A stretch of DNA of 44,446 nt from CAVDAL01 sp963606965 (GCA_963606965.1 CAVDAL010000020.1:1-44446); one strand, 5' to 3'; shown: positions 17,386 to 25,527, counted from the first letter of the stretch. The notes: generated from the letters alone by a model not told the origin. Program-made: numbers and translations.

Positions 17386-17931
17386 ATGAAGATAATGGTT
17401 GCATCAGATATACATGGTTCTGCATTTTATTGCAATAAGCTTTTAGAAGCATTTGATGCTGAAAAGGCGGACCGTTTGTTGTTGCTTGGCGACATTTTAT
17501 ATCATGGTCCGCGCAACCAACTTCCAAAAGATTATGACCCGCAAAAAGTTGCTGCAATGCTGAATGAGCGCGCAGCGAGTCTGCTTTGCGTACGCGGCAA
17601 TTGCGATGCAGAAGTTGACCAGATGATGTTAAACTTCCCCATCCAAGCTGACTATTGCATTATTTATGCTGGTAAGCGCCTTATTTATGCAACGCATGGG
17701 CATGTTTTTAACACTGAAAATTTGCCGCCGCTTAAAGATGGAGACATTTTGTTCCATGGTCATACTCATGTGCCAGCATGGGAAGGTTTTGGTGAAGACA
17801 ATTTATATCTGAACCCTGGCTCTGTCTCTTTGCCAAAACAGGATAGTGAGCGCGGATACATTCTTTTAACAGATGACCAAGCGCAGTTTAAAACATTAGA
17901 TGGCGAAGTCTATCACGTGCAAAAGCTGTAA
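17386..17931 (+). CDS. YfcE-like metallophosphoesterase
   Basis: Metal-dependent phosphodiesterase of the MJ0936/YfcE family, 181 residues. Dinuclear metal-site motifs are complete: SDIHGS (about 6-11), GDILYHGPR, RGNCDAEVD, ATHGHVF and FHGHTHVPA, then LNPGSVSLPK. YfcE in E. coli hydrolyses phosphodiesters in vitro; the physiological substrate is unknown. ATG 17386 follows AGAAAGG with 8 nt spacing and begins with the conserved MKIMVASDIHG; a longer frame to 17323 lacks support. murT follows on the same strand after about 80 nt. Confidence 0.88.
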   Translation: MKIMVASDIHGSAFYCNKLLEAFDAEKADRLLLLGDILYHGPRNQLPKDYDPQKVAAMLNERAASLLCVRGNCDAEVDQMMLNFPIQADYCIIYAGKRLIYATHGHVFNTENLPPLKDGDILFHGHTHVPAWEGFGEDNLYLNPGSVSLPKQDSERGYILLTDDQAQFKTLDGEVYHVQKL

Positions 17932-18012
17932 AATATTGCGACGATTTAAATGATACTTGCGCAGCTTGTAGCAAAAGCTATTGCGCAATGTGAAATTAAA
18001 GGAAAGCTGAAC

Positions 18013-19383
18013 ATGAGCATAAAAACAAAATTAGCAATTACAATTTGCAAATCGAGCTATCGCGCAATGCGACTTTTGGGCAGAACAGGTCGCGCCCTTC
18101 CTGGCAAGCTGGCTTTGAAGGTGCAGCCGCAACTCATGTCAGTTTTAAGCGAAGGCCACAATTCAATTGTAATTACAGGCACAAATGGCAAAACTACAAC
18201 AACGCATATCATTCAGCAAGCAATTTTGAATGCGTATGGCAGCGCTGCTTATGACCCAACAAGCACCAATTTGTCGCAAGGTGTCGCAACAACGCTCTGT
18301 CTAGATTCAACTGTTGGCGGCAAGCGCAAAAGCGATTGGGCTGTTATTGAAAGCGATGAAGGCGCAACAAAAAGAATTCTTCCCGCGCTGAAGCCAAAAG
18401 TTTTAGTCGTCACAAATTTATATCAAGATCAAGTCGATAGATATTCAAATCTGACTACAGCTCGCGACTATATCATCGAAGCTGTAAAGACTGTGCCAGA
18501 CACAATTCTTGTTTTAGATGCAGATTGCCAAGTTGTAGCTTCAATTGCAGACGAAGTTCCAAACAAGGTTGTTTGGTTTGGCGCAGAATGCGATATTTAT
18601 GATGAAGGAATTGCGGACTATGATGAACATGTAACTTGCGTGAAGTGCGGCGCTGACTTGAACTTTGGGCAGCGCAGTTTTGCGCATCTTGGTAATTTTG
18701 AATGCCCATCATGTGGATATAAGCACCATAAGGCTGACTTTGCTATTACAAAAATTGCTGACCGTGCAGAAAAAAGTTGCAAGCTTGAAGTGCGCAATGC
18801 TGATGGAAAAGTTAAAACAATTCCTGCAAATATTCGCGCTGGCTATGATATTTATAATGCTATTGCTGCAATTGCTGGCTTGAATGCATTGGGTATTGAA
18901 GAAGAAGTGATTGATTCTTCGCTTGCTCATTTTGTTCATGCTGCACACAGGTTCGAGATTTTTGATGTTGATGGCACACAAGTGCGTCTGCTTTTGATGA
19001 AGAATACTGCCGGCTGCAACCAGCTGATAAATATGCTTGTATCTGAACAAGAGCCGCCACAAAATCTTGTTTGTTTACTTGGCGCAGAAATTATGGACGG
19101 GCTTAGCACAGACTGGATTAAAGACGTTAATTGGGAAAAGCTTTGTTGCGCTAAAACACATGTTATTGTTGGTGGACCAAAGCATGAAGACATGGCTGCC
19201 CGCTTGAAGCAAGCTGGTGTTGCTGCAGAAAATATGCGAACACAGACAAGCTATGCTGAACTTGTTCGCGATCTTGCCAACGAAGATGAACCTGTTACAG
19301 TTATTGCAAATTGCTCAACCTTAGAAGCATTGCGCTTAGAATTAGTTAAGAAGTATAAGCCGCTTGATTATTGGTCTGAATAA
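18013..19383 (+). CDS. murT: Lipid II isoglutaminyl synthase subunit MurT
   Basis: Mur-ligase-like subunit that with GatD amidates the alpha-carboxyl of D-Glu in lipid II. The 456-residue product shows P-loop ITGTNGKTTTT (about 54-64), ESDEGATKRI, NLYQDQVDRY, a MurT-specific four-Cys zinc ribbon (CVKCG at about 201 and CPSCG about 20 residues later) and the C-terminal DUF1727 domain. The ATG at 18013 follows AAAGGAAAG; an in-frame ATG at 17950 lacks a Shine-Dalgarno. GatD, normally encoded in the same operon, is not adjacent: tRNA-Leu and bioY follow. Confidence 0.92.
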   Translation: MSIKTKLAITICKSSYRAMRLLGRTGRALPGKLALKVQPQLMSVLSEGHNSIVITGTNGKTTTTHIIQQAILNAYGSAAYDPTSTNLSQGVATTLCLDSTVGGKRKSDWAVIESDEGATKRILPALKPKVLVVTNLYQDQVDRYSNLTTARDYIIEAVKTVPDTILVLDADCQVVASIADEVPNKVVWFGAECDIYDEGIADYDEHVTCVKCGADLNFGQRSFAHLGNFECPSCGYKHHKADFAITKIADRAEKSCKLEVRNADGKVKTIPANIRAGYDIYNAIAAIAGLNALGIEEEVIDSSLAHFVHAAHRFEIFDVDGTQVRLLLMKNTAGCNQLINMLVSEQEPPQNLVCLLGAEIMDGLSTDWIKDVNWEKLCCAKTHVIVGGPKHEDMAARLKQAGVAAENMRTQTSYAELVRDLANEDEPVTVIANCSTLEALRLELVKKYKPLDYWSE

Positions 19384-19403
19384 GAATAGCTGCTGCAGCG
19401 ACC

Positions 19404-19436
19404 CGCGCATTAAGCTTTGGAACATAAGCTTACGCG
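19404..19436 (+). other. Hairpin downstream of murT
   Basis: TAAGCTT (19411-19417) and AAGCTTA (19426-19432) form a 7-bp stem flanked by CGCG on both sides (19404-19407, 19433-19436). It begins 20 nt after the murT stop. There is no U-tract, so it may stabilise the 3' end rather than terminate by itself. Confidence 0.35.
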
Positions 19437-19544
19437 ACGCCCAACAACTGAACAAGCTTTAACCTTGACTTGCACGCAGCATAAACAAAACATATACGTG
19501 CAGTTCACATATTATTGTTGGATTTGAGTGAGATTTTGAATGAA

Positions 19545-19628
19545 TGGTGCCCGAGGCGAGAGTCGAACTCGCACGAGTTGCCTCAACGGTTTTTGAGACC
19601 GCCGCGTCTGCCATTCCGCCACTCGGGC
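19545..19628 (-). tRNA. tRNA-Leu (CAA)
   Basis: The minus strand folds into a class II tRNA. The acceptor stem is GCCCGAG/CTCGGGC with discriminator A and an encoded CCA (plus 19545-19547). The anticodon stem GCGGT/ACCGT encloses the loop CTCAAAA, so the anticodon is CAA (plus 19593-19595), reading UUG. A variable arm (TTGAGGCAACTCG region) and a T-arm with GAGTTCGACTC follow. The D-arm contains GCGGAATGGCAGACGC, typical of Leu. Confidence 0.95.
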
Positions 19629-19640
19629 ACGCGAACAAGT

Positions 19641-19669
19641 ATTATGACACATTTGCTGCTGAATTACAA
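19641..19669 (-). promoter_or_regulatory. Promoter of tRNA-Leu
   Basis: Minus-strand TTGTAA (plus 19664-19669) and CATAAT (plus 19641-19646) with a 17-nt spacer, 12 nt before the mature tRNA 5' end. Confidence 0.65.
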
Positions 19670-19794
19670 AGGCGCTTACCGTTTTATTGGGAAATGTAGC
19701 AGGTAGACGGCAAAGCAAATTTTATAATTCCTAGTATTCATAAGGAAATTCCCGCTTTTAATGAAAGTTTCGCGATAGAGCAAAGGTGATTTAA

Positions 19795-20379
19795 ATGTCA
19801 CAATCTGGTGAAGAAATAAGCAAAAAAGAAAAGATGCCGCAACTTAGCCACGCAAAAGAAATTGCACTTTGTGCTTTAATGTGCGCGCTGTTAATTGTTT
19901 CAAGCTTCATCACTGTGCCGTTTGGGCCTGTGCCATTCACATTGCAAACATTTGTTATGCCTTTAATTATTTTGTTGCTTAAGCCAAAACAGGTTGCAGA
20001 AACAACAGGACTTTACTTGCTTATGGGCGCTATTGGGCTGCCAGTCTTCAGCGGAATGCAAGGCGGGCTTGGTCATATTGTTGGACCGACAGGTGGCTTT
20101 TTGGTTAGCTATTTGCTTGGCGGCACTTTTGCTAGCTTTGTTCGCTGCGCTTTATATAAACGCAGCGGCAAACGTGTTTTGTCCGACATAATTTCATTAG
20201 CTGTCTTTTTGATTATTTGTTATGCACTTGGCTGGGCTTGGCTTATGGTTGCTGCGCAAATTTCTGCAGCTGCAGCATTCACTAGCGGAGTTATTCCATT
20301 TATTTTTATCGACATTTTCAAATATATTGCTGCATTTGCTGTCGCAAAAGTTGTGCGCATCGCTTTAAAAATGAATTAG
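19795..20379 (+). CDS. bioY: Biotin transporter S component BioY
   Basis: Membrane substrate-binding subunit of an ECF-type biotin importer. The 194-residue protein has about six helices and the BioY signatures VPFGPVPFTLQTFVMPL (about 40-56) and GGLGHIVGPTGGFL (about 91-104). AAAGG lies 8 nt before the ATG. No bioM/bioN-like ATPase or T component is adjacent, so it probably uses a shared ECF module or works alone, as reported for some BioY proteins. No BirA-like operator was recognised. Confidence 0.92.
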   Translation: MSQSGEEISKKEKMPQLSHAKEIALCALMCALLIVSSFITVPFGPVPFTLQTFVMPLIILLLKPKQVAETTGLYLLMGAIGLPVFSGMQGGLGHIVGPTGGFLVSYLLGGTFASFVRCALYKRSGKRVLSDIISLAVFLIICYALGWAWLMVAAQISAAAAFTSGVIPFIFIDIFKYIAAFAVAKVVRIALKMN

Positions 20380-20413
20380 AAAAACACTAGCTCTGACCTA
20401 CGCTTTTGGAAAA

Positions 20414-20508
20414 TCCGAACTTTCTGTGTGGATTTTCCGAATATTTTCACATGCTTTTTCCGAATATTTAATCTACAAAATCCGAATTTTTTGTGTGTAT
20501 TTTCCGAA
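20414..20508. repeat. Five TCCGAA boxes at 22-23 nt spacing
   Basis: TCCGAA occurs at 20414, 20436, 20459, 20481 and 20503, i.e. with periods of 22, 23, 22 and 22 nt. Boxes 2, 3 and 5 share a longer context TTTTCCGAATATTT; boxes 1 and 4 share AAAATCCGAA followed by a T/C-rich run and TGTGTG. All are in the same orientation. The array sits between bioY and the AAA/DUF4143 ATPase gene, ending 85 nt before its start codon. Two helical turns between boxes suggests cooperative binding of one protein to one face of the DNA. Confidence 0.75.
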
Positions 20509-20593
20509 TATTTTGCTAATATTATTCATGCAAGTTTACGCTTAAAAAAATAATTACATATAAATAACCAATCGCAAGAGCAAGAGGAAAATA

Positions 20594-21895
20594 ATGCAAA
20601 AGGAATATAGCAAACCAGACGGATATATGCCCCGCATAGTCGACAAGCAAATTGAATCATTCTTAAAAATTTTTGGAGCTATTGAAATAACAGGAACAAA
20701 ATGGTGTGGAAAAACATGGTCCGCACTTCAACATGGCGCATCTGTCACATATGTAGATGAAAACATCGAGCTTGCAAAAGATGATCCATCAATGATGCTT
20801 TTGGGCGATGCACCGCACGTAATTGATGAATGGCAACGAGTTCCACAAATATGGGATGCTGCAAGACACCAAATAGATAAGAATGCAAAAACAAGAGGTG
20901 CTTACATTCTTACAGGTTCATCCACTCCAAAAATTTCATCAAATAGTACACCAACACATAGCGGAGCTGGAAGATTCGGTAAGATCAGAATGTATCCGAT
21001 GTCATTGACTGAATCAGGCGAATCAAGTGCAAAAGTTTCTTTGGCAGACTTATTCAATGAAAAGTTCAAACCGTGCCGCGTCGAAAAAAACACAATGGAG
21101 CTTGTAAATTTAGTCTGCAGAGGCGGCTGGCCAGAAGCAATAGATTTAGAGGCAAAAGACGCATTATTTATAGCGCGTGAATATATCAAGCTAACATGTG
21201 AAAACAGCATGCCGTCATTAGGGTTTGATGCAAGCATTTCAATGAATTTGCTCAATTCAATTGCTCGCAATTTGGGACAGTCTGCAACATATAGAACTTT
21301 AGCAAAGGATGTTTTTGGAGAAAGCAACGCCGAAAATGCTAAGAGCCACCAGGAAATTATTAGGCGATATCTTAACGCATTTTCTGGAATGTTTTTAATT
21401 GAAGAAGTTGGTGGCTGGGCTCCCCAGGCAAGAGATAGAAAGCGTTTTTTAACAAAGCCAAAACGCTATTTTGCAGACCCAAGCCTTGCTTGCGCAATTT
21501 TAGGAATGTCTACAGATAATTTATTGAATGATTGGCAAACGTTTGGACTGTTGTTTGAAAATCTTGTGATTCGCGACTTGTCTGTTTATGCTCAATCGCT
21601 CGACCTTCTTGATGGCAAACCCGTCCGCTATTACAGAGATGATAGCGGTCTTGAGTGCGATGCTGTGATCCAGCTTGCTGATGGAAGATGGGCTGCGTTT
21701 GAAATTAAATCGAGTGAAGAAAAAGTTGCAAAAGCTATTAAAAATTTAAAGAAGTTACGCAAAAAGCTTTGTGTTAATCCAAAATCCCAAACAAAAGAAC
21801 CGACTTTTATGGCTGTCATCACTGGCATTGGAGAATATGCAAGAGAGGTTGAAGATGGGATTTTTGTTATCCCAATAAGAGCTTTGACCTGTTAG
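20594..21895 (+). CDS. AAA ATPase with DUF4143 domain
   Basis: Member of the large AAA_14/DUF4143 family of prokaryotic ATPases, whose cellular role is not established. The 433-residue protein has a P-loop GTKWCGKT (about 34-41), Walker B-like HVIDEWQ (about 75-81) with the usual ...VPQIWD following, sensor-like ILTGSSTP (about 106-113), a central winged-helix-like part, and the DUF4143 nuclease-fold-like C-terminal region (KRYFADPSLACAILG, LFENLVIRDL, YYRDDSGLECDAV, WAAFEIKSS). The last block has the E..D..E.K layout of PD-(D/E)XK-like folds. The start has AGAGG upstream. It is preceded by the five TCCGAA boxes, suggesting autoregulation. Its 3' end overlaps the convergent small secreted ORF by 29 nt. 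Confidence 0.82.
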   Translation: MQKEYSKPDGYMPRIVDKQIESFLKIFGAIEITGTKWCGKTWSALQHGASVTYVDENIELAKDDPSMMLLGDAPHVIDEWQRVPQIWDAARHQIDKNAKTRGAYILTGSSTPKISSNSTPTHSGAGRFGKIRMYPMSLTESGESSAKVSLADLFNEKFKPCRVEKNTMELVNLVCRGGWPEAIDLEAKDALFIAREYIKLTCENSMPSLGFDASISMNLLNSIARNLGQSATYRTLAKDVFGESNAENAKSHQEIIRRYLNAFSGMFLIEEVGGWAPQARDRKRFLTKPKRYFADPSLACAILGMSTDNLLNDWQTFGLLFENLVIRDLSVYAQSLDLLDGKPVRYYRDDSGLECDAVIQLADGRWAAFEIKSSEEKVAKAIKNLKKLRKKLCVNPKSQTKEPTFMAVITGIGEYAREVEDGIFVIPIRALTC

Positions 21896-22205
21896 GGTTT
21901 ACGTTCGCTGAAGTGTGGCTGTGCTGTAAGGCTTTTGACTGTTGGACTTTTAGGCTGACATTAACATCACTTCCTGATGCAACTTTCACAATCTTGAGCA
22001 TACCATTTTGCTCATGTACATAAATGTAATAGCCATTTACACCAGAAACCTTTTTCCAGCTAACTTGAATGGAATATTTACTTGCAATTTCAGGGCGATT
22101 AAGCTTAGGTTGTTTAGGAGTTTGTGCTGCGGAAGCTAGCGACGCACAAAGAACAACCAAACAAATAGATGACAGGAATCTTGCAGCGAGATCCCTAAAC
22201 CTAAT
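21867..22205 (-). pseudogene. Small secreted fibronectin type III-like protein, start codon ATT or fragment
   Basis: The frame encodes a good signal peptide (charged RFRDLAAR, hydrophobic FLSSICLVVLCASLASAAQ, cleavage near AAQ-TPK) followed by half of a FnIII domain (YSIQVSWKKVSGVNGYYIYV), similar in pattern to the C-terminal FnIII of the secreted CHAP-lectin protein at the other end of the T7SS locus. No ATG or GTG lies in frame before the signal peptide. The position where a start belongs, 11 nt after AAGGGG, is ATT (minus strand, 22205-22203), and the next usable codon is TTG at 22160, which would truncate the signal peptide. The C-terminal 25 residues do not look like FnIII. I read it as a decayed or ATT-started fragment. 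Confidence 0.45.
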
Positions 22206-22231
22206 GAGACAAATATCCCCTTAGGTTTAGG
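22194..22231. repeat. Perfect 11-bp inverted repeat
   Basis: CCTAAACCTAA (22194-22204) and TTAGGTTTAGG (22221-22231) flank a 16-nt spacer. On the minus strand the spacer holds the GGGG of a Shine-Dalgarno and the right arm covers the ATT start position of the small secreted ORF, so as RNA it would hide the initiation region. As DNA it could be an operator. Confidence 0.6.
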
Positions 22232-22371
22232 ACGAAACATTTTTAACAATTCTTGGGTTGGGTCTTTCGGATAATCCCACGAATAAACAAAGAAAAGGAA
22301 GTAATCATATATGGTTCTGTGTTTAAAGCAAAAGCCCTAAAAGTAATTTAAGAATATAATGGCCCTTATGT

Positions 22372-23379
22372 TCAATCATACTGCAGCAAAAATGGCGTTT
22401 TTGCTATCTGAATCTCATCTCCTTCATACAACTTCTCTTGGTAATGCGGCCGCAACAAGCGGCCATTAACACGACAACCGTTCGTTGATCCCAAATCTTC
22501 TATAAGGCATTCCCTCTCCTGGACAACAAAAACAACGTGTTCTCGACTTAAGCCAGGAACATCCTGCAATGCAATATCGCAAGAATTCATACGCCCGATA
22601 ATGTTACGCCCTTGATGCAAAGACCATTTCACACCGTCGTCTTTTCGGATTAGTACCCAATTCTTATGCAAAACTTGCGCAGAACTCTCATACTGTCCAC
22701 TTGCCACGGTTACCGAATCAGCAGCTTGCATAAAATCGAATCCATACATACCACGACAATCAAAAGACTTCGTGTTGGAACCGCGCCGCTTAGAACTACT
22801 ATCAGGCATCAAATCGTTAACATGCAAAATACCTAATTCACACAGCAAGTTTTCATATTCCGGCCATGAAAAAATTGTATGCGAGCGCGCATAGCTAAGA
22901 ACCTTTGAAGCAATTGATGTAGCAGCTCCTTCACTTGTCATGGTCCCTTCAGCAATAAATTCAAGAGCTATAAGAGGATCGAAAGTTTTCATTTTGTTAT
23001 TTCTAAACGGATAATAGACAAAACGCATCTTATAGACACTTGGGTCAAAATACAGTTGTTTGGGATCGAATAAAATTCGACGCGTAGAAAGAGCACTGCA
23101 GCTGCATGTTTTAACAACATCTAGAAAAGACTTGAGCATCGGCTCAACATACTCTGAAGAAACATTCGTTTTAAGAAAATCAGAAAGTGGCCGAGCAAGT
23201 CCCAAATCATATTCCAGACAATAGCCTTTCTTTTTCTTTCTCCATGTAAGCGGAAAAAACAACGGAATATTACCTTCGCGTAGAGACTCGGCTTCCTGAT
23301 AAAGAAATTCTACACTTTCATCTATCTCGACAATAAGAGTATGGTTAGAACCAGAAATTACCTTAACTTTCGTTTTCAT
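22372..23379 (-). CDS. FHA-domain protein with EssB-like/DUF6382-type N-terminus (T7SS)
   Basis: Soluble 335-residue protein. Residues 1-190 resemble the DUF6382/EssB-like pseudokinase region (RRILFDPKQLYFDPSVYKMRFVYYPF occupies the place of a kinase catalytic loop without catalytic Asp), and about 240-335 is an FHA domain with IIGRMNSCDIAL, LSREHVVF, DLGSTNGCRVNG. FHA domains bind phosphothreonine, so it probably reads the locus kinase. It is the last gene of the T7SS locus, 5 nt after the YukD-like gene, and is a paralogue in layout of the FHA protein at 40278-41660. No membrane segment is seen, unlike EssB. No terminator was recognised after the stop. Confidence 0.75.
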   Translation of the reverse strand: MKTKVKVISGSNHTLIVEIDESVEFLYQEAESLREGNIPLFFPLTWRKKKKGYCLEYDLGLARPLSDFLKTNVSSEYVEPMLKSFLDVVKTCSCSALSTRRILFDPKQLYFDPSVYKMRFVYYPFRNNKMKTFDPLIALEFIAEGTMTSEGAATSIASKVLSYARSHTIFSWPEYENLLCELGILHVNDLMPDSSSKRRGSNTKSFDCRGMYGFDFMQAADSVTVASGQYESSAQVLHKNWVLIRKDDGVKWSLHQGRNIIGRMNSCDIALQDVPGLSREHVVFVVQERECLIEDLGSTNGCRVNGRLLRPHYQEKLYEGDEIQIAKTPFLLQYD

Positions 23380-23384
23380 ACAAA

Positions 23385-23642
23385 TCAGACCAAAACAAAT
23401 CTATCCCCATTGGAAAACCCAGCTTCTTGCGGCGTTATAGAAGAATCTTGAATCTGTCCAGTTAACATATACATAAGTGCTGTCTTATCCGTAGCAAGAA
23501 AGAAATCAGGTTCAATAATTTCCATAGCCTGCGCAATAAGACGACAAACCCCGCCCATACTCATATTCCGAGGAACCCAAAAATCATAAACTTTCCCAGT
23601 CATTGGAAGCAATATGCCAAAAAGCACTTTTTCGCTATGCAT
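23385..23642 (-). CDS. YukD/EsaB-like ubiquitin-fold T7SS protein
   Basis: Small protein of about 85 residues with the beta-grasp pattern of YukD/EsaB: KVYDFWVPRNMSMGGVCRLIAQAM and C-terminal GFSNGDRFVLV. In Firmicutes T7SSb EsaB/YukD is a cytosolic regulator or component of the apparatus. It is directly between the LXG gene and the terminal FHA gene. Start: ATG 23642, 2 nt after the LXG stop; a GTG at 23651 overlapping the LXG gene is the alternative. Neither has a strong Shine-Dalgarno, so translational coupling is likely. Confidence 0.78.
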   Translation of the reverse strand: MHSEKVLFGILLPMTGKVYDFWVPRNMSMGGVCRLIAQAMEIIEPDFFLATDKTALMYMLTGQIQDSSITPQEAGFSNGDRFVLV

Positions 23643-23644
23643 AA

Positions 23645-25081
23645 CTACCACGCAACTGCATATTGGTTTACTTGGTAATTTTGAGCACGTTTTTCCGCAT
23701 CTTTAAGCGCATCGAGTTCCTCATCACATTCTTCAATGACTTTATCAGCCTCTTCTGCTTTCGCATCACCAAGTACGGTCATACCCTCTCCAACGACGGA
23801 AAGTAAGCCAGCACCATCAAACTCTCTCTTTCCTATTTGTTTGGCGCTCTCTTCAAGGAAAGGTTTCAGCGTATTATATTCCGTAGAGTCTTCAAGGCCA
23901 GTTTGCTTTCCGAATTCATCAAAAACCACATCTGTGGCCTTATCTGCAATGAGCTCGGTGCTTTTAACCACTCCTTTGCCAAATTGCTTATTGGAAGCAA
24001 ACATCCCTCCATATTCTGCAAACTTACCATTATTCTTAACGACCGAATTGAAGTCTTTGATATTTTTGCGCGTTTCCTTCGCACTTTCTGAAAGATCTGC
24101 ACCGTAATTTCCCTGGTACATTTTATTTTGACGTATATCGCGTTCAACCAAATCAGTTGCCAACAATGTGACAGAAACGAGACCGACAACCAAACCAACA
24201 GGCGTCGATGCTGCTGCCAACGTAACAAGAGCACCAATTATTTGGAGACCCACACCAATCTCACCAAGGCCGGCCCAAAACATCTTCTTTTTTGCTGCCT
24301 CTGCCCTATCTTCCTCGACAAAAGCTCTTTTATAATCAATGCATGATTTATTCGCTGCAAGGATAGTATCCGCATTTTCACTCTCGAACTTCTGGACCTG
24401 CAACGAATGCGCTTTAATATTCTGCAAATCAACAGTTGAAGAAAACTCACCGGATTCATAGCTAGAAGGAGTATGTTTCCCTTCGGCCCATGAACTTATT
24501 GCAGCCGAAAGCGCACTGCGAAGTGCTTCAACATCAGTCGAACTCATAGACTGATGTCCTGCGTCATCAATATCCTGAACCGATTTTTTACATGTTGAAA
24601 TTACCTGTGTAAGATTGTCAATTGTATTAGCAGCACTTTCTCCCGAAGGCAGAGAAACCGCCACATCAGAAGGCAGGCTTCGTCGCGCACGATCAACATA
24701 ACATTGAGCGCTCCAAAGACTTCCATCTTTTATAGCACTATAGGATTTACATAAAGAACTCAAAACGTCCTTATAAATGCGAGCATCTTTTATACCGTCA
24801 GCTTCTTGCTCATCTAGAGGCGTATAAAAACCAACAGCATATAAATGCGCAACACCTTCAGCAACTTGCATGAGCAAATTAGAAAGATAGTTAGCATGTA
24901 CCTCTGTAAAATAGCGTTTGATAGATTCTGCTGCTTGACCTTGAAATGAGTCAAGACTTTGAAGATTATTAATCGCTTTATTAATGTCCTGAACTGCAAC
25001 AGCTAACTCATTGACATAATTGTCAAATTTACTCTTCTGATTACATGCGCTTTCAAAAATAATTTTATAATCAACACTCAT
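23645..25081 (-). CDS. LXG-domain T7SS substrate
   Basis: 478-residue protein whose N-terminal ~200 residues match the LXG pattern (FQGQAAESIKRYFTEVH at about 46-62, long helices after it), the secretion domain of T7SSb polymorphic toxins. A glycine-rich hydrophobic double segment follows at about 264-315 (GLGEIGVGLQIIGALVTLAAAS and PVGLVVGLVSVTLLA), then about 160 residues of helical, charged sequence with no toxin motif I recognise. ATG 25081 follows GGGAG and starts MSVDYKIIF; an upstream ATG is rejected. The two genes before it are YwqH- and YwqI-like helper proteins. No immunity gene follows; the next gene is a core component. Confidence 0.75.
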   Translation of the reverse strand: MSVDYKIIFESACNQKSKFDNYVNELAVAVQDINKAINNLQSLDSFQGQAAESIKRYFTEVHANYLSNLLMQVAEGVAHLYAVGFYTPLDEQEADGIKDARIYKDVLSSLCKSYSAIKDGSLWSAQCYVDRARRSLPSDVAVSLPSGESAANTIDNLTQVISTCKKSVQDIDDAGHQSMSSTDVEALRSALSAAISSWAEGKHTPSSYESGEFSSTVDLQNIKAHSLQVQKFESENADTILAANKSCIDYKRAFVEEDRAEAAKKKMFWAGLGEIGVGLQIIGALVTLAAASTPVGLVVGLVSVTLLATDLVERDIRQNKMYQGNYGADLSESAKETRKNIKDFNSVVKNNGKFAEYGGMFASNKQFGKGVVKSTELIADKATDVVFDEFGKQTGLEDSTEYNTLKPFLEESAKQIGKREFDGAGLLSVVGEGMTVLGDAKAEEADKVIEECDEELDALKDAEKRAQNYQVNQYAVAW

Positions 25082-25142
25082 ATATTCTCCCGTTTGCTCA
25101 AAGTTCAAGTTTAAGACAGTACCTTAGTTACTCCATTAGGAA

Positions 25143-25208
25143 CTACCACGATGCACCGCCCCCTCCGTCCTAGTAAATACCGCCGCCATATCTGCTACTA
25201 TTTTTTTT
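25143..25208 (-). other. A8 run and out-of-frame Gly-rich tail after the YwqI-like gene
   Basis: The YwqI-like frame ends in ACA GAA AAA AAA TAG within a run of eight A (plus 25201-25208). Omitting one A opens the frame NSSRYGGGIY to a TAG (plus 25170-25172), and the same frame continues DGGGGASW to a further TAG (25143-25145). Such Gly-rich tails ending in Trp are typical protein ends, so this may be slippage-dependent extension, erosion or a sequencing error. Confidence 0.4.
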
Positions 25209-25527
25209 CTGTACCACCATTTTTCTCAACTGGACAGGTGCGCAACTTCTGGATTGACTTGAGATATTTTTGAGCTTCTTTCTTATCTGCTTCTTCAAAA
25301 CTCTCACAAACATCAAACAAAGCTTGAGTATCATGCAATAACAGAGATTGATACTGTTCAACAAGTGCGACAACATCATCAGCAAGTTTTTTGAAATCTT
25401 CCATGGTTTTTGACTTCGATTTTACTGACAAACTCTCAAGCTTGATATTCATAAGATTGCTCTGACCTTGCTCAAGTTCTTTATCTACTTTAAGGAGACT
25501 CTCATAACTAGCACTGATTTTGGCCAT
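25198..25527 (-). CDS. YwqI-like (DUF5344-type) small helical LXG helper
   Basis: 109-residue helical protein starting MAKISASYESLLKVDKELEQGQSNL, with GGAAGG 7-8 nt upstream of ATG 25527. The layout (DUF5082-like, then this, then LXG) copies ywqH-ywqI-ywqJ of Bacillus subtilis, and small helical proteins before LXG genes are known to bind the LXG domain and act as targeting partners. The frame overlaps the preceding gene by 20 nt. It ends at an A8 run followed by TAG; see the separate entry for the possible Gly-rich extension. Sequence identity to known families is weak, so the name rests on context and helical pattern. Confidence 0.65.
   Translation of the reverse strand: MAKISASYESLLKVDKELEQGQSNLMNIKLESLSVKSKSKTMEDFKKLADDVVALVEQYQSLLLHDTQALFDVCESFEEADKKEAQKYLKSIQKLRTCPVEKNGGTEKK

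Noticed and set aside
19545..19628. tRNA-Leu as attachment site of a genomic island carrying the T7SS
   Set aside because: I found no second copy of the tRNA 3' end and no integrase gene in the window.
22194..22231. Telomere-like CCTAAA repeats
   Set aside because: Only two units per arm, arranged as an inverted repeat; resemblance is chance.
22310..22350. Nine-codon leader peptide after AAGGAAG at about 22299
   Set aside because: No downstream plus-strand gene and no attenuator-like stems.
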